Below, one piece after another: positions 27,311 to 36,900 of a stretch of 64,000 bases of DNA. The notes beneath the pieces were generated by a model. It was not told the DNA's origin. It saw only the letters and a list, made by a program, of their open reading frames with translations, and made no database searches. The stretch is from an uncultured Pseudohongiella sp. (GTDB lineage: Bacteria; Pseudomonadota; Gammaproteobacteria; Pseudomonadales; Pseudohongiellaceae): contig OX638341.1 of NCBI GenBank assembly GCA_951812965.1, positions 2,648,438 to 2,712,437 of the forward strand, written 5' to 3'. The translations under genes and the position numbers were made by a program. Numbering within the stretch: position 1 is the stretch's first letter; each line of letters starts with the position of its first letter.

Positions 27311-28114
27311 CTATTGTCTTGCGTCGCGGCCCATCAAATGATCAGGGGTCACCGGCGCAGTACTCCGGTAGACATTGATTTCGAGCCCGCCGCGCCGGAG
27401 AAAATGCATCGACAAGCTCAGACGCTCCGGTTCGCAGACCCGAATGATGTCATGAAACGCCTGCTCGGCGCATCGTTCGTGCCAGGCTGCGTGATTGCGA
27501 AAACCGCACAAGTACGACAGTAATTCTGCTTCGCCAATCTCCCTGCCGTTGTAGGCTAAGGTGACGCTTGCCCAGTCCGGCTGCCCGGTCACCGGACAAA
27601 TCGAACGGAACAATTCGGTGCGTATTTTTTTATCGTTAACTCTGTTCGCGCCGGTTGCCAGCAGGCTTGCATCGGGGCCACCGCCGGTCACGGAAACGGC
27701 ACGATGGTCGATCAGCGAAAAGTCGGCAAGCCGGCAATCGTCCGGGTAGGTGGTCAGACCCCAGATACGCACTTCCGGATTTGCGCCGCAGCATGCCGCC
27801 AGATCCCCGCGAATCAGTTCGGCGGCATGGTCAGTATTCTCGAATCGTTCCAGATTCAGTCCCGCGAGATACAGTTTCAGCGACTTTGATTCCACCATAT
27901 TCGGCGAATCCGCGGGAAATATCAGTTCGCCGATGAAGACATCGGGATTGCCCTCGGCGTCGAGCCAGGACAACTCGTACGCCCGCCAATGGTCCAGCCC
28001 ATGAACGATTTGATCTTCATCGCCGGTGACCCGTTCGCGGGGAATCGGGTGCAGCAACTCGGGGGTGTACTTCGCAGGCGTCGGAACGCGTCTGCCGAGA
28101 GCGCTTTCGGTCAT
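27311..28114 (-). CDS. queF: NADPH-dependent 7-cyano-7-deazaguanine reductase (long form)
   Basis: Reduces preQ0 to preQ1 in queuosine synthesis. The 267-residue product is the two-domain YqcD-like long form. The first domain carries MVESKSLKLYLAGLN (substrate and NADPH-binding family motif). The second carries the catalytic cysteine in RSICPVTGQPDWA and the glutamate-containing HERCAEQAFHDI. The conserved LRRGGLEINVYRS lies near the C-terminus. It ends 23 bases upstream of the tRNA-Ser 5' end and starts 3 bases after the ABC permease stop. Confidence 0.95.
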   Translation of the reverse strand: MTESALGRRVPTPAKYTPELLHPIPRERVTGDEDQIVHGLDHWRAYELSWLDAEGNPDVFIGELIFPADSPNMVESKSLKLYLAGLNLERFENTDHAAELIRGDLAACCGANPEVRIWGLTTYPDDCRLADFSLIDHRAVSVTGGGPDASLLATGANRVNDKKIRTELFRSICPVTGQPDWASVTLAYNGREIGEAELLSYLCGFRNHAAWHERCAEQAFHDIIRVCEPERLSLSMHFLRRGGLEINVYRSTAPVTPDHLMGRDARQ

Positions 28115-28117
28115 GAT

Positions 28118-28891
28118 TCAACTCCTGATGCCGGTTCCCCTGCGCAACAGCCAGATACATGCGCCGAACAACAGGGCGGCAAACAGGACCAGCATTGCGA
28201 AAGCCCAGACAACGTCGATGTCGGATGTGCCGAGAATGCCGTATCGAAAAGTATTCACCATGTAGAAAATCGGATTCAGCCGGGATACGAGTTGCCAGAA
28301 CGGCGGCAGCAACTCGATCGAGTAAAACACTCCGCCAAGATAGATCAGCGGCGTAAGCACAAAAGTTGGAATTATCGATACGTCATCGAAATTGTTGGCA
28401 AACACTGCGTTGATGAAGCCACCCAGTGAGAACACCAGCGACGTGAACAGCACCACGCCGATCGTGATCGAAAGACTATAGAGCGGCAAGTCGGCGAACA
28501 AAAGCGAAACGAGGGTAACGATAAAACCGACGCATAGGCCGCGCGCCATGCCGCCGACAATAAATCCGGAAAGAATGACGTAGTTGGGAATCGGCGCCAC
28601 CAATAATTCCTCGACGCTGCGCTGGAATTTTTGGCTGAAAAACGAAGACACCACGTTGGAATAGGAATTCTGGATGACCGCCATCATGATCAGCCCGGGC
28701 ACGATAAACTCCATGTAGCGGTAACCGCCCATCTCGCCGATCCTGCTGCCGACCAGATTGCCGAATATCACGAAATATAGCGAAATCGTGATGATCGGCG
28801 GTAGCATGGTTTGCGTCCAGATGCGCATAAAACGCCGCACTTCCTTGATCACGATCGTTTCGAAGGCAATCAGCCTGTGATCGGAAAACAT
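28118..28891 (-). CDS. ABC-2 type transporter permease (YadH-like)
   Basis: A 257-residue inner-membrane permease with six hydrophobic segments. The ABC-2 pattern includes the N-terminal cytoplasmic RFMRIWTQTMLPPIITISLYFVIFG, SFFSQKFQRSVEELLVAPIPN and the late LIYLGGVFYSIELLPPFWQ. It overlaps the ATPase gene by 1 base (TGATG), so the pair forms one exporter. E. coli YadGH is the closest general model; the substrate is unknown. Confidence 0.9.
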   Translation of the reverse strand: MFSDHRLIAFETIVIKEVRRFMRIWTQTMLPPIITISLYFVIFGNLVGSRIGEMGGYRYMEFIVPGLIMMAVIQNSYSNVVSSFFSQKFQRSVEELLVAPIPNYVILSGFIVGGMARGLCVGFIVTLVSLLFADLPLYSLSITIGVVLFTSLVFSLGGFINAVFANNFDDVSIIPTFVLTPLIYLGGVFYSIELLPPFWQLVSRLNPIFYMVNTFRYGILGTSDIDVVWAFAMLVLFAALLFGACIWLLRRGTGIRS

Positions 28892-29826
28892 CAGTCGCCC
28901 CCGTTTCCGCTTTCCTGCAGGCGCGACAGGAACAATTGCTCGAGCCGGTTGGCCTTGTTACGCATGCTGATGATGCGGATGCCGAGGCGATCAAGCACGG
29001 CAATCGCGCTATTGATATCGCGGCCCCCGGACAGCACGGCTTCGATGCTGTGGGAATCCACCTTGCGCAGGATCAAACCGGGTTCTTCGTGTTCCAGGTC
29101 GGTATCGAGAACATTTTCGGCGTCGAGTATGTATGCATGAATATCGAGTTCAAGCAGCAATTTCTTCATGCTTGTGTTCTCAATGATGTTCCCTTCGTCG
29201 ATGATGGCGATATTGCGGCAAAGCTGCTCCGCTTCCTCGAGATAATGCGTAGTCAAAACGATGGTTGTCCCCTCGCGATTGATCTCGAGCAGGAAATCCC
29301 ACATGGAGCGCCGCAATTCTATATCGACCCCGGCGGTGGGTTCGTCGAGGATCAGCAGCCGCGGCTCATGCACCAGGGCTCGGGCGATCATCATGCGGCG
29401 CTTCATTCCTCCGGAAAGCAGTCGCGAACGGGTGTCGCGCTTTTCCCACAGGCCTAGCTGTTTCAGGTATTTTTCCGCTCGATGCGCCGCCAGTTTGTGC
29501 GGCAGGCCGTAGTAGCCGGCCTGGGTCAAGACGATGTCGGCTACTTTCTCGAATTGGCTGAAGTTTATTTCCTGGGGCACAACTCCCAGATCGAGCTTGG
29601 TCTGGTACAGGTGCGTATCGACATCGCGGCCGAAGATTCGCACGTCTCCGCCGGTTCGCTTGACCAGAGTGGAAAGTATGCCGATGAATGTGGACTTGCC
29701 GGCCCCGTTTGGGCCGAGCAGTGCAAAGAAATCACCCTGCTCGACCTCGAGCGACACCCCTTTCAGCGCGGCGACGCCACTTGCGTAGACTTTTTCCAGA
29801 TTGTTGACTGATATGGCAACGGACAT
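28891..29826 (-). CDS. ABC transporter ATP-binding protein (YadG-like)
   Basis: A 311-residue nucleotide-binding subunit energising the adjacent ABC-2 permease. It has Walker A GPNGAGKST, the Q-loop VVPQEINF, the signature LSGGMKRRMMIARAL, Walker B LLILDEPTAGVD and the switch His in TTHYLEEAE. A C-terminal extension of about 90 residues with a DUF-like beta domain follows, as in YadG. No signal peptide or membrane segment is seen. It precedes the permease on the same transcript. Confidence 0.92.
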   Translation of the reverse strand: MSVAISVNNLEKVYASGVAALKGVSLEVEQGDFFALLGPNGAGKSTFIGILSTLVKRTGGDVRIFGRDVDTHLYQTKLDLGVVPQEINFSQFEKVADIVLTQAGYYGLPHKLAAHRAEKYLKQLGLWEKRDTRSRLLSGGMKRRMMIARALVHEPRLLILDEPTAGVDIELRRSMWDFLLEINREGTTIVLTTHYLEEAEQLCRNIAIIDEGNIIENTSMKKLLLELDIHAYILDAENVLDTDLEHEEPGLILRKVDSHSIEAVLSGGRDINSAIAVLDRLGIRIISMRNKANRLEQLFLSRLQESGNGGD

Positions 29827-29865
29827 GAAATCAATTCGTTTCGGTAATGGCTGCGCCGCCGGCGG

Positions 29866-29895
29866 GCGAAAAAAACCCGGCTGGCGCCGGGTTTT
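29866..29895 (-). terminator. Rho-independent terminator after tRNA-Glu
   Basis: On the minus strand the stem AAAACCCGGC and GCCGGGTTTT (29886-29895 and 29872-29881), with a 4-base loop, is followed by a T run (forward A-tract 29869-29875). It sits 6 bases past the tRNA-Glu CCA, between that tRNA and the ABC ATPase gene. Confidence 0.88.
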
Positions 29896-29901
29896 CGCAA
29901 T

Positions 29902-29977
<76 letters not shown>

Positions 29978-30040
29978 TGTTCCGGCCGGCTAGCGCCTGC
30001 GCGGGAAGCGGTGGATTCTAATGAAATCTTCCACTTTCAG

Positions 30041-31033
30041 TCAAGAACCCTCCGCCTTTTTCCGGCGCGCCTCGTCCTCGGCAAGTGTACGGCCCGCGGC
30101 GGTCTCGAAGCGGCTGAGCGCCTGCATGATGGCGATAAGGCAATCGTCGCGCAATCGTTCGAGTTCCTTCACTGTCCTTCCGCCTGCTTGCCGACGCGTG
30201 CCTTCCGTCATACGGGCGATTAATTCGTCGCCGAGTTCCGGCGCCGGGAGTCGAGTCCATGGCAACTCGAGCGTAGGACCGAACTGCTCCAGGAAGTCTT
30301 CCATCCCGGTGTCGCCGCCGGCCAGATGGTAGCTGAGGCATGAGCCCATGAAAGCCCAGCGCAATCCTGGGCCATAGACAATAGCCGCGTCGAGTTCTTC
30401 CGTCGTCGCAACACCGTCGTTCACAAGGTGAAGGAGTTCGCGCCACAGGGCTTCCTGCAGTCGATCGGAAAGGAAACCCTCAATTTCCTTGCGAACCCGA
30501 AGGGGATGCATCCCCAGATCGCGGTAGAACGCCATGGCGCGGTCGATGCTCGCCGATGAAGTTCGCGCTCCGCCCAACACCTCTACGAGCGGCAGCAAAT
30601 AAACCGGATTGAAGGGATGACCAACCACCAGGCGCTCCGGATGCCGGCAACGCGATTGCAAATCCGTGGGCAACAGACCCGAGGTGCTCGAGGCTACGAT
30701 AACCTCCGGCGGCGCTAGCGCGTCTATCCGCTCGTGCAGATCCTGCTTGAGTTCAAGTCGTTCCGGCGCGCATTCCTGGATGAAGTCGGCGGCGCGGCAG
30801 GCCGCGTCAAGGGAATCTGCACAGCGCAGGCGGTCGAGGCTTCCGCCCGGAAACAGGCCGAGTCGTTCCAGTGCGGGCCATGCATTCCCGACCGCGTCGG
30901 CGAGTCTCCCCTGCCACGCCGGCGTCGGATCCCAGGCCACCACATCCAGACCATGAGCCAGCGCCCGCGCCGCCCAACCGGCGCCGATGACTCCCGTTCC
31001 AATGACACCCAATGTGCGGATCGTGAGCTGCAT
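30041..31033 (-). CDS. 3-hydroxyacyl-CoA dehydrogenase family; probable L-carnitine dehydrogenase
   Basis: A 330-residue NAD-dependent dehydrogenase. The N-terminal Rossmann motif is GVIGTGVIGAGWAARALAHG, and the catalytic region is IVASSTSGLLPTDLQ followed by VVGHPFNPVYLLPLVEV (conserved His). The C-terminal domain carries the KEIEGFLSDRLQEALWRE stretch. The size and the VVGHPFNPVYLLPLVEV form match L-carnitine dehydrogenases rather than fatty-acid enzymes. The adjacent BKACE-family gene, 37 bases upstream on the same strand, supports a role in converting carnitine to 3-dehydrocarnitine. Substrate remains an inference. Confidence 0.82.
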   Translation of the reverse strand: MQLTIRTLGVIGTGVIGAGWAARALAHGLDVVAWDPTPAWQGRLADAVGNAWPALERLGLFPGGSLDRLRCADSLDAACRAADFIQECAPERLELKQDLHERIDALAPPEVIVASSTSGLLPTDLQSRCRHPERLVVGHPFNPVYLLPLVEVLGGARTSSASIDRAMAFYRDLGMHPLRVRKEIEGFLSDRLQEALWRELLHLVNDGVATTEELDAAIVYGPGLRWAFMGSCLSYHLAGGDTGMEDFLEQFGPTLELPWTRLPAPELGDELIARMTEGTRRQAGGRTVKELERLRDDCLIAIMQALSRFETAAGRTLAEDEARRKKAEGS

Positions 31034-31070
31034 TACGGAGACAATGCCGGAATTGGATGGCCAGGACGGG

Positions 31071-31961
31071 TCAAGCGCGCTTCACCAGGCCGAACTTTGC
31101 GCGCGAATCTTCCGGGCCGAGCACACGGGCGCCCATCAGTTCGACAATCTTGCGGGCCCGCTCCACCAATTGCGCATTGGTGGCGAATACGCCCCGACTG
31201 AGATAGAGGTTGTCCTCAAGCCCGACTCGCACATGGCCGCCCAGCAGCACCGACTGCGCCACGAAAGGCATCTGGTTGCGACTGATAGCGAATGCCGTGA
31301 AATTTGCGCCGGCCGGCAAAAGGTCCACCCATGACTTGATAACGCCAACTTCCGCGGGAGCGCCCCAGGGAATGCCGAAACAGAGCTGGAAGAGCGGCGG
31401 ATCTTCGATCAGGCCTTCGGCAATCATCTGCAAGGTGAAACTCAGGTGACCCGAGTCGAAGATCTCCAGTTCCGGCTTGACACCCAATTCCCGGATGCGT
31501 CTGGCGCCCCGTCGAAGCATGTCCGGCGTGGAGACGTAGACCAGGCTGCCCTCGCCGAAGTTGTACGACCCGCAGTCCAGCGAGCAGATCTCCGGTAGCA
31601 GTTCCTCCACGTGAGGCAGGCGGTCCAAGGCCCCCACCAGGTCCGTGTCCTCGCCGAAGTCGGTTGGACTGTCGTCTGGTCCGATGAACAGGTCGCCCCC
31701 CATGCCCGCGGTCAAGTTGATCACCACATCGATGCCTGAGTCACGGATCCGGGCAACAACCTCGCGGTACAGGGAAACGTCGCGCGAGCCCTTGCCGGTA
31801 GCCGGGTCGCGAACATGACAGTGCACGATGGCCGCGCCTGCCCTCGCGGCGTCGATCGCCGACTCGGCAATCTGCCCGGGAGTCACGGGAACGTCGGGAT
31901 GCCTGCCGACGGTGTCGCCGGCGCCGGTCACTGCGCAAGTGATGATTACATCGTTGTTCAT
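31071..31961 (-). CDS. Beta-keto acid cleavage enzyme (BKACE, DUF849 family)
   Basis: A 296-residue TIM-barrel zinc enzyme that condenses a beta-keto acid with acetyl-CoA to give acetoacetate and a new CoA ester. Family marks are the metal motif [25 protein letters not shown], the [15 protein letters not shown] helix and the C-terminal [14 protein letters not shown]. The ATG at 31961 ([16 protein letters not shown]) is the standard N-terminus; the frame to 32090 enters a palindrome repeat. Next to a carnitine-dehydrogenase-like gene it probably cleaves 3-dehydrocarnitine to betainyl-CoA. Confidence 0.87.
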   Translation of the reverse strand: MNNDVIITCAVTGAGDTVGRHPDVPVTPGQIAESAIDAARAGAAIVHCHVRDPATGKGSRDVSLYREVVARIRDSGIDVVINLTAGMGGDLFIGPDDSPTDFGEDTDLVGALDRLPHVEELLPEICSLDCGSYNFGEGSLVYVSTPDMLRRGARRIRELGVKPELEIFDSGHLSFTLQMIAEGLIEDPPLFQLCFGIPWGAPAEVGVIKSWVDLLPAGANFTAFAISRNQMPFVAQSVLLGGHVRVGLEDNLYLSRGVFATNAQLVERARKIVELMGARVLGPEDSRAKFGLVKRA

Positions 31962-32025
31962 GGAAGCAAGGTTATTCCATAAATTCACCTGGGCGCAAAG
32001 GGCGGCTCCAGATGCCGGGGCCACC

Positions 32026-32103
32026 GTAGGGGCGAGGCATGCCTCGCCCGTGGATGGCCCGAAATCGTGCAACGCCCGCGGGCGAGGCATGCCTCGCCCC
32101 TAC
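32026..32103. repeat. Complete 78-bp composite palindrome element
   Basis: Starts GTAGGGGCGAGGCATGCCTC and ends with the mirror image GAGGCATGCCTCGCCCCTAC, with about 32 bases between the two 20-bp palindromes. That inner spacer (TGGATGGCCCGAAATCGTGC) closely resembles copies 2 and 3 of array A (GAACGGCCCCGAAATCGTGC), so this is a dispersed single copy of the same unit. Here both palindromes are the GCGAGG type. Confidence 0.9.
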
Positions 32104-32104
32104 G

Positions 32105-32131
32105 AGACCGTGTGCGTTTCGCACACGGTCT
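32105..32131. terminator. Strong hairpin, possible terminator
   Basis: Twelve-base perfect stem AGACCGTGTGCG and CGCACACGGTCT with a TTT loop. It directly follows the composite palindrome and precedes the small coiled-coil gene. No T-tract follows on either strand, so termination is only a possibility. Confidence 0.45.
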
Positions 32132-32193
32132 TGACCGCTACGGGGCTCTGTGACATTCTCGATTTTCCTGCAATCCCTTGATGGAGGCGTTCC

Positions 32194-32421
32194 GTGGACG
32201 ATCGGGAATACGAGAACTCCGACCTCGAAATCGATCAGAAACTGATCGCGGAAGGCGCCATGCAATTGAATGGAGAGATCAAGGTGCTGGAAACCTGGCT
32301 GCGGGAACTGGACGACGCCGAGGAAGAAAACGAGGAAATCCTCGCAGTTCGCAAGTCCTATAACGACATGTTGCGCAGTAGAAGGGAAATGTTGAGCAGC
32401 CTCGAAAAACAAGTCCGTTAG
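32194..32421 (+). CDS. Small acidic coiled-coil protein, unknown function
   Basis: A 75-residue, highly charged and probably all-helical protein with heptad-like stretches (LETWLRELDDAEEENEEILAV and MLRSRREMLSSLEKQVR). The GTG start at 32194 is set by GGAGG 6 bases upstream, one of the clearest ribosome binding sites in the window. No membrane segment or known domain is recognised. It lies 39 bases before the dUTPase gene on the same strand and is probably co-transcribed. Confidence 0.72.
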   Translation: MDDREYENSDLEIDQKLIAEGAMQLNGEIKVLETWLRELDDAEEENEEILAVRKSYNDMLRSRREMLSSLEKQVR

Positions 32422-32460
32422 TCCCCTTTCTCCGCGAGCGGAATTCAACCGGCGCCGGCC

Positions 32461-33120
32461 ATGCTGTCCAGGGAACAGGCTTCCGCGATGCTCTCGCTGC
32501 AAGCGGAAATGAATCACAGGATCGATCCCGGCTGGGTGGCGGCGGCGTATCCCTATCTCAGGGCGGTCATCGTCGAAGGCGCCGAAGCGATCGAACACCA
32601 TGGCTGGAAATGGTGGAAGAAGCAGGAACGCGACACCGCACAGTTACAGATGGAACTCGTGGATATCTGGCACTTTCTGCTGTCGGAAGTGCTGCTGCGC
32701 GAGGGGGGCGACCAGAAACGCGCTTTGGCTTCGCTGATGCGGTTGCTGAACTCGAAAACCGCGGTCGAAGAAATCGAGTTCGACGGCAGGGCCTGGCGCC
32801 TTGACCGGCTTGACCTGCTGGAAAAGCTCGAATTGCTCATCGGCCTGTGTGCGAACCGGCGTGTCGATCTGGCCGTATTCGGCTCGATCCTGCGTGACTG
32901 TGATATGAACTGGCTTGATCTGTACCGCCAATATGTCGGCAAGAACGTGCTCAACATGTTCCGGCAGAACCATGGCTACAAGGAAGGTCATTATCAGAAA
33001 TTCTGGTCCGGCAGGGAGGACAACGAGTATCTCTCGGAGATTCTCGCAGCTTCCGACCCCGAACAGCCGGGTTACCGGGAACTCATCTATTCCGAACTGG
33101 CAAGTCGCTATCCTGCCTGA
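32461..33120 (+). CDS. Dimeric dUTPase (all-alpha NTP pyrophosphatase)
   Basis: A 219-residue MazG-like protein of the dimeric dUTPase family, which hydrolyses dUTP to dUMP and keeps uracil out of DNA. Metal-binding helices are AVIVEGAEAIEHHGWKWWKK and QMELVDIWHFLLSE (ExxE/D pattern), then FGSILRDCDMNWLDLYRQYVGKN, LNMFRQNHGYKEGHY. This form is unrelated to the trimeric Dut; whether a trimeric dut exists elsewhere in the genome is not visible here. Confidence 0.88.
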   Translation: MLSREQASAMLSLQAEMNHRIDPGWVAAAYPYLRAVIVEGAEAIEHHGWKWWKKQERDTAQLQMELVDIWHFLLSEVLLREGGDQKRALASLMRLLNSKTAVEEIEFDGRAWRLDRLDLLEKLELLIGLCANRRVDLAVFGSILRDCDMNWLDLYRQYVGKNVLNMFRQNHGYKEGHYQKFWSGREDNEYLSEILAASDPEQPGYRELIYSELASRYPA

Positions 33121-33153
33121 CAGGCGGGCGGCCCGGAGTGGTCGCAGTTACCG

Positions 33154-33735
33154 CTAGCGATAGTAGGCGTTTTCGCGATAGGAGTGATCGGTTACGTCGC
33201 GTACTTCCTTGAGTTGCGGAATCTGCGACAACAAGGTGGTTTCCACTCCGTGCTTGAGCGTCACATCGACCATGCCGCAGCCCTGGCAACCGCCGCCGAA
33301 TCTGAGCACGGCGACATTTTCCTCGAAGATTTCCTCAAGCGTGACATGACCGCCGTGGGATGCCAGACCGGGATTGATTTCGTTGTAGAGGATGTAATTG
33401 ACGCGGTCTTCGATCGAACTGTCGTCGGAAATCCGAGGTAGCCGGGAATTGGGCGCCTTGATTGTCAGTTGTCCGCCCATGGAATCCTTGGCGAAGTCCA
33501 CCACCGCATCTTCCAGAAAAGGGATGCTCGGCTGATCGACATAGGCCTTGAAACCCTTGTATTGCGTCTCCTCATCGTCTGGCTTCTGCTCGCCGGGCCG
33601 ACAATAGGAAATACAGGTTTCGGCCTGGGGCGTACCGGCGTCGAGAATGAAAATCCGCACGCCAATGCCTTCGCAATCCTGCTTGCCCAGCAACTCCGCC
33701 AGGTATTCCTGTGCTGATTCGGTAATGCTGATCAT
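33154..33735 (-). CDS. nfuA: Fe-S biogenesis protein NfuA
   Basis: Carrier that delivers 4Fe-4S clusters, for example to LipA. The 193-residue product has an N-terminal degenerate A-type domain ([30 protein letters not shown]) and a C-terminal Nfu domain with the cluster-binding CxxC in [15 protein letters not shown]. Length equals the E. coli protein (191). It is divergent from metH across a 223-base gap. Confidence 0.95.
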   Translation of the reverse strand: MISITESAQEYLAELLGKQDCEGIGVRIFILDAGTPQAETCISYCRPGEQKPDDEETQYKGFKAYVDQPSIPFLEDAVVDFAKDSMGGQLTIKAPNSRLPRISDDSSIEDRVNYILYNEINPGLASHGGHVTLEEIFEENVAVLRFGGGCQGCGMVDVTLKHGVETTLLSQIPQLKEVRDVTDHSYRENAYYR

Positions 33736-33811
33736 GTCTTTGCTTCCCGGACTTGTCCACTCGATAACGGTAGCATTTTACCGCAACCTTGGAGTGGGTG
33801 TCCCATAACTT

Positions 33812-33915
33812 CAGCGGGGTTGACCTTTAATCTGAACCAAGCACCGCGGGCGAGGCATGCCACGCCCCTACAGTATCCCATACAGCGGGGTTGACCTTTA
33901 ATCTGAACCAAGCAC
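33812..33915. repeat. 33-bp direct repeats flanking a half palindrome, upstream of metH
   Basis: Exact 33-base direct repeats beginning CAGCGGGGTTGACCTTTAAT lie at 33812-33844 and 33883-33915. Between them, 33847-33872 holds a half copy of the GCATGC element with one arm mutated (GGGCGAGGCATGCCACGCCC then CTAC). The second repeat ends 43 bases before the metH ATG, so the duplicated sequence may carry promoter or operator information. No cobalamin or SAM/SAH riboswitch was recognised in this gap. Confidence 0.8.
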
Positions 33916-33958
33916 TGGCCTTCTGGTAGACTTAGCGCCTTTTTTGTTTGCCTCAATC

Positions 33959-36900
33959 ATGCAAAAGACTGCCGGCTACAAGCGCCTGGAAGAGATTCTT
34001 GGGCGGCGCATCATGCTGCTCGACGGCGCCATGGGTACGATGATCCAGGCCCATGAACTCGATGAAGCCGATTTTCGCGGAGAACGTTTTCACGACTGGC
34101 CATCCGACCTCGGTGGCAATAACGACCTGCTCAATCTGACGCGACCCGAATTGATCAGGGGTATTCACCTGGCCTACCTGGAGGCCGGCGCCGATATCGT
34201 CGAAACCAACACTTTCAATTCCAGCCGTTGTTCCCAGGCCGATTACGGCCTGGAAGACCTGCACGGTGAATTGAATCTGGCTGGAGCGCGGTTGGCGCGC
34301 GCCGCCTGCGACGAAATGAATGCCCGCACTCCTGAGCAGCCGCGCTTTGTTGCCGGCGTCCTCGGCCCAACCAGCAAGACCGCGTCGATCTCGCCCGACG
34401 TCAACGATCCTGGATTTCGTAACATATCCTTCGACGAACTGGTCCGGGACTATGCCGTCGCCATTGCCGCTCTCGTCGAAGGCGGTTGCGACCTGCTGCT
34501 AATCGAAACATCGTTCGACACCTTGAACGCAAAGGCGTCAATCCTTGCCTGCCTGGAATTCTTCGAAAAATCAGGCCAGCGTCTGCCGCTGATGGTTTCC
34601 GGCACGATCACCGACGCCAGTGGCCGTACCTTGTCCGGACAGACCGTCGAAGCATTCTGCAATTCGGTCATGCATGCAAAACCGCTCGCGGTCGGCTTCA
34701 ACTGCGCACTCGGCCCCGAACAACTGGCGCCGCATGTGGAAGAGATTTCCCGGCTGGCGCCCGCTTATGTCACCACGCACCCGAACGCCGGCCTGCCCAA
34801 TGAATTCGGCGAGTACGACCAGACGCCCGAGGAAATGGCGGCGATCCTCGGAGATTTCGCCCAAAGGGGCCTGATAAACATAGTCGGCGGCTGTTGCGGG
34901 ACCACGCCCGGGCATATCCGCGCAATCTCGGATGCACTGGTCGGAGTAACGCCGCGCAAAATTCCCGACATCGCGCCCGCCTGCCGTCTTGCGGGGCTGG
35001 AGCCGCTAAATATCGACTCCGATTCGCTGTTCGTGAATGTCGGCGAGCGCACCAATGTTACCGGCTCGGCCCGCTTCGCCAACCTCATTCGCGAAGAGAG
35101 ATATGACGATGCGCTCGAAGTGGCGCGGGAACAGGTCGCCGCGGGCGCCCAGATTATCGACATCAACATGGATGAGGGCATGCTCGATTCCGAAGCGGCG
35201 ATGGAAAGATTCGTCAAGCTGATTGCCGCCGAACCGGAGATCTGCCGGGTGCCGCTGATGATCGATTCCTCGCGCTGGGAAGTGATCGTAACAGGATTGA
35301 AATGCGCCCAGGGGAAATGCGTGGTCAATTCGATCAGTCTCAAGGACGGCGAGCAGGCCTTCCTCGACAAGGCCGCGCTTTGCCTGAAACACGGTGCAGC
35401 CGTCATCGTCATGGCTTTCGACGAAAGCGGTCAGGCCGACTCGCTTGCGCGCAAGAATGAAATCTGCAGGCGTTCCTATGAATTGTTGCGGGAACGGCTC
35501 GATTTTCCGGCGCGGGACATCATTTTCGACCCCAATGTGTTCGCGGTAGCGACCGGCATTGAAGAACACAATAATTACGCCGTCGATTTCATCGAATGCT
35601 GCCGCTACATCCGTGAAAACCTTGCCGGCGCGCTGGTTTCCGGCGGCATCAGTAACGTGTCCTTTTCCTTTCGCGGCAACAATGCCGTGCGCGAAGCGAT
35701 TCACTCGGTATTCCTCTATCACGCGATCCGCGCGGGTCTTGCCATGGGTATCGTCAACGCCGGCCAGTTGACGGTTTACGACAGTATTCCCGCGGCGTTG
35801 AAGGATGCGGTCGAAGACGTAATCCTGAATCGATCGCCAAACGGCACGGAATCCCTGATGAAGCTTGCCGGGGAAGTCAGCGGCGGGTCGAGTGCTGCTC
35901 CGGAAGAGGATCTCGAATGGCGCGCCTGGAAAGTGGACGACCGACTCTGCCATGCGCTCGTCAAAGGCATCAACCGCTTCATCGAAGAAGACGTCGAAGA
36001 AGCCCGGCGGCAGGCGCCGCGGCCGATCGAAGTGATCGAAGGCCCGCTGATGAACGGAATGAACGAGGTCGGAGACCTGTTCGGCGCCGGCAAGATGTTC
36101 CTGCCCCAGGTTGTGAAGAGCGCTCGCGTCATGAAACAGGCCGTGGGATACCTGCAGCCGTTCATGGAAGCGGAAAAGGAAGGCGCCAGAGCCAGCAGCA
36201 AGGGCAGAATCCTGCTCGCCACGGTAAAGGGAGACGTGCACGACATCGGCAAGAATATCGTCGGCGTGGTGCTCGGCTGCAATAACTACGAAGTCATCGA
36301 TCTCGGCGTCATGGTCAGTTGCGAGCGGATTCTCGAGACCGCCCGGGAAGAACAGGTCGACATGATCGGCCTGAGCGGGTTGATCACGCCCTCCCTTGAC
36401 GAGATGGTGCACGTAGCGAAGGAAATGCAAAGACATGACTTTAGTATTCCCTTGTTGATCGGCGGCGCTACGACATCAAAGGCTCACACCGCGGTGAAGA
36501 TCGAGCAGCATTACCGCAACGACCAGGCAATCTACGTACCGGACGCCTCGCGCGCCGCGGCCGTTGTCTCCTCGCTGCTCAATCCTGCGGCCAAGGCGAA
36601 GTTCTGCAGCAAACTGCATGAGGAATACTTGCAGATCCGCGAACGTGCGGGGAAACGCGGCAAGCGGCGGAAACTGCTCGATTACGCAACCGCCAACAGC
36701 AGGCCGCTCACAGTCGATTGGCGAAACACCGAAATCACCGCGCCGGCTCGTGCCGACAATCACGTGATCCGGAACTATCCATTGGAAGAATTGCGCGACT
36801 ATATCGACTGGACGCCGTTCTTCATCACCTGGGGTCTGTCGGGCAAGTATCCGGCGATTTTGCAGGATGCAAAGATCGGCGAATCAGCGAGAGAACTGTT

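Noticed and set aside
33736..33958. Cobalamin or SAM/SAH riboswitch upstream of metH
   Set aside because: No B12-box or SAH/SAM aptamer consensus was found; only direct repeats and a half palindrome are present.
35006..36436. 476-residue antisense frame over metH
   Set aside because: metH is full length with all four domains; the antisense frame is a shadow of its codon bias.
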